From assembly GCA_029557025.1 (NCBI GenBank), contig JAKPRU010000914.1, positions 1 to 19,507 of the forward strand: a stretch of 19,507 bases of DNA, given 5' to 3'. Position numbers and translations under genes: made by a program. The notes under the pieces are model-generated. The model was not told the origin of the DNA and searched no databases. It worked only from the letters and a program-made list of their open reading frames with translations. Below, in pieces: positions 1 to 5,822 of this stretch (positions are counted from its first letter, which is position 1; each line of letters begins with the position of its first letter). This DNA comes from Candidatus Omnitrophota bacterium (GTDB lineage: Bacteria > Hinthialibacterota > Hinthialibacteria > Hinthialibacterales > JAKPRU01).

Positions 1-1
1 C

Positions 2-1426
2 GGGCCGGGGATCAAGCCGGATTACGGCGGACAGCTGGCCCTGGAGAGTTTCCGCGAGCTCCCAAAGGCGCATATCCGCTGCCCGATCGACTTTCCCGAA
101 TATGCTTTCTATTGCCGTTCCTCCATGTTCTATCCCGTGCATACGGATGGAGACAATGTCATTCGTGAGGACATGGGCGGCCCGGAGGCTTTCCGAGAAG
201 GGATTGAAGGTGTCCACCGGCTGGGACTTCATGCGCAGTTGTATGTCGATGGGTATATCGTTTACAAGGAGAGTGTTCTTGGTAAGACAGGCAAGGCCGA
301 TAAATGGGCCGTGATGAATAGGGAAGGTGTCCGGTTCGGTCCATACAGCAATGAGGGATTCATTCATCTGTGTCCCGGATGTGTGGAATGGCAGGATCAT
401 CTGGCCGATACGGTCTATCGCCTGTTGAAAGAAACCGGCGCGGATGGCGTTCGGATCGACTCGCTCGGATTTTACTATCTCCCCTGCTACAACCCGGCAC
501 ACCACCACGAAACCCCGTTCGGCTATAACGAATGGATCAAGCAGTTACTCTCCAAGGTGTCCAGGGCGGCCCGGAAAGCCAATCCGAATGTGTTGTTCAC
601 AACGGAAGGTTCGGCGGACTGGTTTGCGCCCTATGTGCACGGCGCGCTGGCTGCGCGCTGTCCCCGCGACCTGCCTCTGATGCGTATCGCGATGGGACCA
701 TACAAACCTTATGTTTATGCGGGCGGTGCGTTCTGGGGGTCTCTGGCGGGCTTTCCGGGCGGCGGGTGTGGGGGGCCGGACATCACGGAGCCGGATGCGA
801 ACTGGCTGTGCGCGCGGTATCCGGCGCATGACGCGCTTGTCTGGGGCGATGTCGATGATCATGATCCGCCGGCGTCCGATCCGGAGATTGTAACGCGGCG
901 GTTTCTTGGTGATGACTACTGCGCAATTATCGCGGCCCGCCCATCCTGCCAGGACCCGATCTGGCCCTGGGGAGTGGGGCCGTCGGACAAACGCGGGGAA
1001 TACACAGTCACCGTTCCCGGTCTCGCCTCACAGGTACAGGAAGCCGTTCTCTGCGATATTGAGACGCTGACCTGGTCCGCGATTCCGATTGTGTGTACGG
1101 GCGACGACTTGTCGTTCACTCTTCAAAGCAACTGGGCCTTGGTGATCCTTCGCGAATCGGACGGCCCGGCGATTATGGGATTCGATGCAATGCCCAAGGT
1201 CCGGCCCGGCGAATCGACAACTATTTCGCTGTATTCATTATCGGAATATGCCACAAAGGGACATCTCTCTGTGGAGGCTCCCGGCTTGATTGTGGAGCCG
1301 TCGAAAGCGCGAATTGGGGAACAAGTTACGATTTCCGTGCCCAAGGATGCCTATCCGGGTCACTATGCAGTCACCGTCTCCGGCAAAGACGTATTGGGAA
1401 TAAAGCGGTTCCTGGTTGTGGAGTAA
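2..1426 (+). CDS. Glycoside-hydrolase-like TIM-barrel protein with C-terminal beta-sandwich, 5' partial
   Basis: The frame is open from base 2 to the stop at 1424-1426, so the gene begins to the left of the window; the ATG at 125 is internal because coding-like sequence (GPGIKPDYGG...) continues before it. About 474 residues are visible. A TIM-barrel hydrolase is suggested by VRIDSLG (Asp near visible residue 153, at the place of the strand-4 nucleophile in alpha-retaining glycosidases) and FTTEGSAD (Glu near 202, a candidate acid/base). Aromatic and Gly-rich loops follow. The last 75 residues (PGESTTISLYSLS... to FLVVE) look like an Ig-like or beta-sandwich domain. It resembles DUF6259-type or distant clan-D/GH13-like proteins. 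The family assignment is inferred from motif style, and the substrate is unknown. It ends convergently with the next gene, which lies on the other strand. Confidence 0.6.
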   Translation, partial: GPGIKPDYGGQLALESFRELPKAHIRCPIDFPEYAFYCRSSMFYPVHTDGDNVIREDMGGPEAFREGIEGVHRLGLHAQLYVDGYIVYKESVLGKTGKADKWAVMNREGVRFGPYSNEGFIHLCPGCVEWQDHLADTVYRLLKETGADGVRIDSLGFYYLPCYNPAHHHETPFGYNEWIKQLLSKVSRAARKANPNVLFTTEGSADWFAPYVHGALAARCPRDLPLMRIAMGPYKPYVYAGGAFWGSLAGFPGGGCGGPDITEPDANWLCARYPAHDALVWGDVDDHDPPASDPEIVTRRFLGDDYCAIIAARPSCQDPIWPWGVGPSDKRGEYTVTVPGLASQVQEAVLCDIETLTWSAIPIVCTGDDLSFTLQSNWALVILRESDGPAIMGFDAMPKVRPGESTTISLYSLSEYATKGHLSVEAPGLIVEPSKARIGEQVTISVPKDAYPGHYAVTVSGKDVLGIKRFLVVE

Positions 1427-1466
1427 ACACCGGCACTACTTTCCGGCATTCGATCGGCAGGATGGA

Positions 1467-1519
1467 CCGGCTGATGCTTTCAGCCGGAAGCCGCGATGGA
1501 GAAGAATCTTCTTTTTTTC
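1467..1519 (+). terminator. Possible intrinsic terminator or hairpin in the convergent gap
   Basis: A perfect 8 bp stem (CCGGCTGA / TCAGCCGG, 1467-1474 and 1480-1487, loop of 5) lies between the two convergent genes. A T-run sits at 1512-1519, but 24 bases beyond the stem, so this is not a textbook terminator; the short GAAGA/TCTTC pair just before the T-run could serve instead. The position between converging 3' ends supports a termination role. Confidence is low. Confidence 0.35.
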
Positions 1520-1520
1520 A

Positions 1521-2405
1521 TCACGGAATCTCGATCTCCACCAGCACAGGTAGATGATCGGACAGAAAGCGGTCCTCGATTCGATCCGTCAGTACACGAT
1601 GGCGTAATACACGGATATCGCCGTAAAGAAAAATGTAGTCGATTTTTGTTTCCGGTTCGCCGATTTCCGTCCAGTTTGAAAACGTTGAAGTCGGCCCTTC
1701 ATGCCCATGGATGGAGGCATATCGCGCATCCCGTAGATCGGGTCGGCCGTCGTCTACCGGCTTTTTTCCGGTCAGAACGGCATACGGTGTAGAGTTTTCC
1801 CCCATATTGAAATCGCCCGTGATAATTGCGGGTGTCTTTCCGGCGATTTCCGAAACACGTCGCCGGATCAGTTTTGCGCTTTCCTGTCGAGCGGTCTCTC
1901 CCCGGTGATCGAAATGAGTATTGAAATGATAGAACTCTTTCTGGGTCTGCCTGTCTTTGAACTTGCCCCAGGTTACTACACGATTACAGGCGGCATCCCA
2001 TCCCTTTTTCCCGGGCACATCCGGGGTCTCCGAAAGCCAGAAGGTTGCATGATCCAGCAATTCGAAACGTTCTTTTCGATAGAAGATTGGGCAGAATTCG
2101 CCCGCCTCCTTCCCGTCATCCCGCCCGACACCGATCCAGGCGTAGTCAGGAAGCTGCTGCTCCAAATCCGCGCATTGGTCTTTCAATGCTTCCTGCAGAC
2201 CGGCGAAATCGACACGATACCGGGACCCGATCAACTCTGCTACGGCATCTTTGCGATTCGGCCAGGCGTTGACGCCGTCGTTCGGATTGTTGTAACGGAT
2301 ATTGAAGGTCATCACTTGAATGGACTGTTGATCTTGGGTGAAAGCCGGGAGACTGATACCGATCAGGCATAAGAAAAGCAGCGATTTTGAAATAAGAGAT
2401 TTCAT
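1521..2405 (-). CDS. Secreted endonuclease/exonuclease/phosphatase-family hydrolase
   Basis: This 294-residue protein has a clear signal peptide (MKSLISKSLLFLCLIGISLPAFT, about residues 1-23), so it should act outside the cytoplasm. The rest is a complete EEP fold: MTFNIRYNNP (Asn35), GLQEA (Glu72), FNTHFDHRG (His164, Asp166), GDFN (Asp198, Asn200), KIDYIF, and C-terminal SDHLPV (Asp283, His284). These are the metal-binding and catalytic positions of the DNase I/exonuclease III/phosphodiesterase superfamily, and none is missing. The length is usual for secreted Bacteroidetes-style members. The substrate (phosphodiester of a lipid, nucleotide or nucleic acid, or a phosphomonoester) cannot be told. 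AGGAAGG lies 8 bases before the ATG on the minus strand, supporting this start. It is divergent from the aminotransferase gene and convergent with the hydrolase gene; nothing ties its job to either neighbour. Confidence 0.88.
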   Translation of the reverse strand: MKSLISKSLLFLCLIGISLPAFTQDQQSIQVMTFNIRYNNPNDGVNAWPNRKDAVAELIGSRYRVDFAGLQEALKDQCADLEQQLPDYAWIGVGRDDGKEAGEFCPIFYRKERFELLDHATFWLSETPDVPGKKGWDAACNRVVTWGKFKDRQTQKEFYHFNTHFDHRGETARQESAKLIRRRVSEIAGKTPAIITGDFNMGENSTPYAVLTGKKPVDDGRPDLRDARYASIHGHEGPTSTFSNWTEIGEPETKIDYIFLYGDIRVLRHRVLTDRIEDRFLSDHLPVLVEIEIP

Positions 2406-2528
2406 GGCAAGGGCCTTCCTGTGAGGGACAGATAGGAAATTATCTCCGTATATTACACTGGTTTATCCTATCACGGCCGCCTGAAACGGCTAGGCTCCGT
2501 CACGGCAAGAAAACCGGAATCCGGTATC

Positions 2529-2547
2529 CATGGGCGACACGCCCATG
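2529..2547. repeat. Perfect 8 bp hairpin in the divergent intergenic region
   Basis: CATGGGCG and CGCCCATG flank the loop ACA. Such compact G+C hairpins are often dispersed intergenic repeats; it could also be a regulatory structure or a binding site for the aminotransferase promoter region. There is no T-tract, so termination is unlikely. The rest of the 2406-2648 gap shows no convincing promoter: a TACATT at 2634-2639 with a poor -35 would give an almost leaderless transcript for the next gene. Confidence 0.45.
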
Positions 2548-2648
2548 CCGCGATTATTATAGCAGAGCGAGACACAGTGCAATCCCCCACCGGCACAATG
2601 GCCACGATTCGACAAGACCCGGTGATTTGTGGTACATTACTGTTTGCC

Positions 2649-3791
2649 ATGGCAAAAAAAGAACCTCTTCCATTGATTCCCGTTTTTCGTCCGTCGATCA
2701 CCGAGCAGGAAATTCAGGCGGTTTGTAATGTTCTTCGGTCCGGGTGGCTGGGGCTTGGCCCGGTCACCAAGGAGTTTGAGGATGCGCTGGAAGAGTATTT
2801 CGGCGTGCCCGAAGTGGTGACATTAAACTCCGGCACGGCGGCGCTGCACCTGGCGTTGCGGGTCCTGGACATCGGGCCGGGGGATGAGGTCATTGTCCCC
2901 ACGATCACCTTTGTCTCCACCGCGCATGTTGCGGAATACTGCGGGGCCAAGGTGGTGTTCGCCGACATTGACGAAGATACGCTGTGCGTGAACCCGGACG
3001 ATGTTTGTCGAAAGATCACCCCGAAAACCCGGGCTATCTTCGCAGTCCATTATGGCGGGCATCCCTGCGAGATGGACCGGCTTTCCGATTTGGCCGGAGC
3101 GCGATCCATCCATCTTATTGAAGATGCTGCCCATGCCTGCGGAGCAATTTACCGGGGGATCAAGATCGGCGCGCTTTCTCCTCTGACCTGTTTCTCATTC
3201 CATGCGGTGAAAAACCTGACGTGCGGTGAGGGAGGCGCAGTTGCCACCATGAATCCGCTCTTCGGCAAGAAACTGCGGGAGCTGCGCTGGATGGGGATTT
3301 CCAAGGATACTTTCAGCCGCTCCGACCCGGACCGCGTCTATGCCTGGCAGTACTGGGTAAATGAGTTGGGATATAAGTATCATCTTCACGATATCGGGGC
3401 GGCCATGGGCCTGGTCCAACTGAAACGTCTGGATGAGAACAATCGGAAGCGGCGGACCATCATGGAGCGATACAACCGGGCATTCGAACCCCATGGCTGG
3501 ATTGAACGCCCGCCTGAACGGCCGGAGGTTCAGTCTTCCTGGCATATCTATCATATCAAGGTTCCCGAACGGGACCGCCTGATCGCCCATTTAAAACGTC
3601 GAGCGATCTCTCCCGGAGTGCATTATTATCCCATCCACATGCACCCATATTACGCTTCGCATGAATCCCAATGCCCGGTGGCGGAGGAGATCTGGAAACG
3701 GATTCTGACCCTGCCGCTCTACCCGGATATGACTGACGAGGAAATCGAACGCGTGATCGACGCGGTTATTTCATTCGGCAATTCACTCTGA
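2649..3791 (+). CDS. DegT/DnrJ/EryC1/StrS-family PLP-dependent sugar aminotransferase
   Basis: This is a 380-residue fold-type I aminotransferase of the class that aminates nucleotide-linked keto-sugars, usually with glutamate or glutamine as donor, in the cytoplasm. Seen are LNSGTAALHLAL (cofactor phosphate binding), HLIEDAAHACGA (Asp159, pairing with the pyridine nitrogen) and FSFHAVKNLTCGEGGAV (Lys188, the Schiff-base lysine in the typical SFHxxK...GEGG context). Near the C-terminus HPYY and TLPLYPDMTDEEI match the family. The frame is open upstream with a GTG at 2577 and an ATG at 2598, but family proteins begin near the PxFRPSI motif, so the ATG at 2649 is preferred although no clear Shine-Dalgarno precedes it. 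An acetyltransferase gene follows after 17 bases, so the two are probably co-transcribed. The exact sugar is unknown; PseC-like and perosamine-type enzymes share these motifs. Confidence 0.9.
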   Translation: MAKKEPLPLIPVFRPSITEQEIQAVCNVLRSGWLGLGPVTKEFEDALEEYFGVPEVVTLNSGTAALHLALRVLDIGPGDEVIVPTITFVSTAHVAEYCGAKVVFADIDEDTLCVNPDDVCRKITPKTRAIFAVHYGGHPCEMDRLSDLAGARSIHLIEDAAHACGAIYRGIKIGALSPLTCFSFHAVKNLTCGEGGAVATMNPLFGKKLRELRWMGISKDTFSRSDPDRVYAWQYWVNELGYKYHLHDIGAAMGLVQLKRLDENNRKRRTIMERYNRAFEPHGWIERPPERPEVQSSWHIYHIKVPERDRLIAHLKRRAISPGVHYYPIHMHPYYASHESQCPVAEEIWKRILTLPLYPDMTDEEIERVIDAVISFGNSL

Positions 3792-3808
3792 TTAAAGAGG
3801 TGGCGGCG

Positions 3809-4330
3809 ATGATTCCAGGCGAAAAAATTACTCTTCGGGCGCTTGAAAAACGGGATGTGGAGTTCCTGAGAGCCTTGCGCAATCATCCGGAGATGATGCC
3901 GTTTCACTGTTCGTACATGCCGGTGACGGAGACTCAACAGGAGAAATGGTATGAGCGCACAGCGACCGATACCCGCAATGTGGTTTTCATAGTGGAGGAC
4001 CCGGATGGGAAGGCGGTCGGGTACGTGCAGATGAACGGGATCGACCACAAAAATCGCAGTGTGGAAATCGGGATTCATCTCAGCCCCCAGGCACAGGGTA
4101 AAGGCTACGGCAAGGATGCGTTTCGAACCCTGATGCGCTTCGCGTTTCGGGAAATGAACATGCACCGCGTGTTCCTTCAGGTGTTCGCGTTCAACGAACG
4201 TGCCATTGAGCTGTACAAGAAACTGGGATTCCGCGAGGAAGGCCGTGCCCGCGACGCCATATTCCAGAACGGTCAGTATCACGACCTGGTCGTCATGTCG
4301 ATCCTGGAATCGGAATTTGAGAGTGCGTGA
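3809..4330 (+). CDS. GNAT-family N-acetyltransferase, RimJ/RimL type
   Basis: A 173-residue single-domain acetyl-CoA-dependent N-acetyltransferase. The acetyl-CoA pyrophosphate loop is LSPQAQGKGYG (residues 91-101), followed by the helix GKDAFRTLMRFAF. The C-terminal FNERAIELYKKLGFREEG (Asn129 onward) is the classic motif-B region of Acetyltransf_3 proteins. AGAGG at 3796-3800 with an 8-base spacer favours the ATG at 3809 over the GTG at 3800, which lies inside that site. It sits 17 bases after the DegT aminotransferase. An aminotransferase followed by a GNAT is the usual arrangement for making N-acetylated amino-deoxysugars (as in PseC/PseH or WecE/WecD), so acylation of the sugar amine made by its neighbour is the best guess. 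Peptide or antibiotic acetylation cannot be excluded from sequence. Confidence 0.85.
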   Translation: MIPGEKITLRALEKRDVEFLRALRNHPEMMPFHCSYMPVTETQQEKWYERTATDTRNVVFIVEDPDGKAVGYVQMNGIDHKNRSVEIGIHLSPQAQGKGYGKDAFRTLMRFAFREMNMHRVFLQVFAFNERAIELYKKLGFREEGRARDAIFQNGQYHDLVVMSILESEFESA

Positions 4331-4349
4331 GAGTGGTTCAATAAGGGAA

Positions 4350-4505
4350 GAACCCCACCCCAACCCCCTCCCCGTAAACGGGGAGGGAGAAGAAATACTT
4401 CCCCCCGTTTACGGGGGGGGCAAAATCCCATCATTCCGGCCCACGCCGGAATCCAGGCAAATTCTCCCCTTCCCCGTCCTCGGGGAAGGGGCCGGGGGAT
4501 GGGGA
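4350..4505. repeat. Composite palindromic repeat element (four nested hairpins)
   Basis: Four perfect hairpins lie in 156 bases: CCCTCCCC/GGGGAGGG around GTAAAC (4366-4387); CCCCCC/GGGGGG around GTTTAC (4401-4418); ATTCCGGC/GCCGGAAT around CCAC (4433-4452); and CCCCTTCCCC/GGGGAAGGGG around GTCCTC (4466-4491). The outer ends (AACCCCACCCC and, reversed, AATCCCCATCCCC) are roughly inverted copies. The C-rich parts match the widely dispersed bacterial intergenic repeat that, when mistranslated, reads HPNPLP..GEG; the third hairpin matches another common repeat style, apparently inserted inside it. The location just after the acetyltransferase stop could also help end that transcript. A reading frame across it is an artefact of the repeat. 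Confidence 0.75.
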
Positions 4506-4509
4506 TTTT

Positions 4510-5182
4510 TCATTTCCGGACCATGTAGGAATGGGGGATGGTGATGTGTGGGGAGGCGGGATCGTCGAGTTCAAGAATCAGCTCGCCGGTGGCGAAACCC
4601 GATGAGTCCGCGCAAAGAAACTCCACATCAAGAATTCACGCGGCAATCAATACCCGATTCTTTATGTTCGGATTTGAATTCCTTCAGTTCAATATCGCCG
4701 CCATCTATGCGTGTGTGCAGAATCTTCGTATCCGCATTGTCGGCTACCGTGATTTCAAAGGAGGCCTCCCGAACCTCACCCGGCACCACGTCTCGAATCT
4801 GCAACGACGGCGGTTTCACCTTTAGGAACGCTTGGACCTCCCCCCGAATGTCTAACTTCGAATATTGGCCGTTATCGAACAGGACATAGATTCAATTGAC
4901 GAACGGTCCTTCAGCGGCTCCCGCCCGGATTGTAGCCGAGACAGCTCCGGTCACGCCCGGCAAAATCGCGCCGTACGGGCGGCGGAGATTGATACACCCG
5001 CAATCCGCCGTGGCGCTAACGATAGATATCGGGGTTGAGAGGGGATTGGTGAAGACCAAGGAGATGTCGCGGATGGCAGCGGGGGCGGCTTCAGGGATAA
5101 CAAATGTTTCCTGACTCCATTCTACTCGTTGCATAACCGACGACGCGCAACACACAAAGGCAGATATTCCGAAGTGGCGAAT
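4510..5182 (-). pseudogene. Decayed DUF1573-domain protein gene
   Basis: Read on the minus strand, RVEWSQETFVIPEAAP...ISLVFTNPLSTPISIVSATADCGCINL...GAILPGVTGAVSATI matches the DUF1573 pattern (a FxNxxxxPIxI strand, the CGC motif, then xLPGxxGxIxx). The frame hits an in-frame TGA at 4892-4894, but the same frame continues as IYVLFDNGQYSKLDIRGEVQ and VKPPSLQIRDVVPGEV down to a stop near 4628. A second frame then completes the fold with DVEFLCADSSGFATGELILEL...HSYMVRK and stops at 4510-4512; the shift must lie within about 4627-4638. One nonsense change (CGA to TGA is the simplest) plus one small indel therefore separate it from an intact gene of roughly 220 codons. The proposed 5' end is an ATT at 5182 placed 7 bases after GAGG, or a GTG at 5155. 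Sequencing errors are the alternative, but two independent lesions favour decay. Confidence 0.7.
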
Positions 5183-5412
5183 CCGGTGGCCTCGTCCCGC
5201 TCATAATCCTGTATTCCGAGTACCTCCCTCACGAAACGTGTCAGGTCTGCCTGAGATAGCGTGTCTGCACTCCAAGCGGCAAGTTTCAAGAATTCGTACC
5301 GCTGTCTCTGGTTTTCATCAACAGTCAGGGCGTCTGATTGGGAGGCTGCGCGATGCCACACACCAAGAAAAAATATACTTAAAACGCATCCGGTGGAAAT
5401 TATGTTATTTAT
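5122..5412 (-). pseudogene. Small signal-peptide-like ORF upstream of the DUF1573 remnant, start codon lost
   Basis: A minus-strand frame runs from 5412 to the TAG at 5122-5124 with no ATG; the first GTG is at 5361. An AGGAG sits exactly 7 bases before an ATA at 5410-5412, and the codons after it read NNIISTGCVLSIFFLGVWHRAAS, which looks like a secretion signal, followed by DENQRQRYEFLKLAAWSADTLSQADL and VREVLGIQDYE. The helical mature part is not a family I recognise. Either the true start was ATG and mutated to ATA, or a rare start is used. The 3' end overlaps the beginning of the DUF1573 remnant in another frame, so the two were either translationally coupled genes or one gene split by a frameshift near 5122-5203. 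The surrounding decay makes pseudogene the more likely status. Confidence 0.45.
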
Positions 5413-5448
5413 GAGATTTCTCCTTTCTTAAACACTCATGCCCTCAAT

Positions 5449-5454
5449 ATTATA
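5449..5454 (-). promoter_or_regulatory. Candidate -10 element for the minus-strand ORF
   Basis: A perfect TATAAT on the minus strand lies about 37 bases before the ATA start of the small ORF and about 20 bases before its AGGAG. The -35 position (near 5472-5477) reads CGACGA and is poor, so the call rests on the -10 and its placement. Confidence 0.35.
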
Positions 5455-5633
5455 CAGCAAGGCTCCGACCGTCGTCGGTATACAAGGGGAGAACTTGTTC
5501 CCGATTCGCGGGTAATGCGGCAAGAAATGCCGGGGTGGTATGAAGTTTCGACCAAGAGAGGAACCGGGTAGATTTAATAAAAACGCCTTACTTTTTGGGA
5601 TTTCGTGCCGGTGGCGGAGCAAGCGCGGCGGCT

Positions 5634-5649
5634 TGGCATCCGGTTTGCT
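5634..5649 (+). promoter_or_regulatory. Sigma-54 (RpoN) type -24/-12 promoter upstream of fliK
   Basis: TGGCATCCGGTTTGCT fits the sigma-54 consensus TGGCAC-N5-TTGCW: GG and GC are separated by exactly 10 bases, and both TGGCA and TTGCT are intact. The predicted start, about 12 bases after the GC, lies near 5660, leaving a leader of about 160 bases before the fliK ATG. That leader has a small hairpin (CACGGA/TCCGTG, 5778-5794) just before the ribosome-binding site. Sigma-54 control of hook-stage flagellar genes is established in Vibrio, Pseudomonas, Caulobacter and Campylobacter. No enhancer-binding activator site could be identified. The rest of 5455-5633 shows no gene. Confidence 0.65.
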
Positions 5650-5822
5650 CTGGGAAAAGCAACCGCTTCTATGATTTGACGGTCCCGGTGTTCCCGGAAC
5701 CTGTCCGCACCAGCACCCACAGAAAGACAATTCGCACCCCCATTCGACAGGGACCCGGTTCCTTTCATTGATTGATCCACGGATGGAATCCGTGTGGGAG
5801 ATTTTCGGCCAGGGATGGTCTG

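Noticed and set aside
2577..2648. N-terminal extension of the aminotransferase from GTG 2577 or ATG 2598.
   Set aside because: The added residues (QSPTGTMATIRQDPVICGTL) are not like the family N-terminus, and no ribosome site supports those starts.
4350..4505. CRISPR array or riboswitch in the repeat-rich region.
   Set aside because: The hairpins differ from one another, and there are no equal direct repeats with unique spacers and no conserved aptamer core; simple palindromic repeats explain it.
4200..4544. A 114-codon plus-strand frame ending HPNPLPVNGEG...
   Set aside because: It overlaps the acetyltransferase in another frame and then translates the intergenic repeat; this HPNPLP peptide is a familiar annotation artefact.
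4538..4889. Plus-strand frames of 95 and 113 codons.
   Set aside because: They lie opposite the DUF1573 remnant, whose minus-strand pieces give recognisable motifs.
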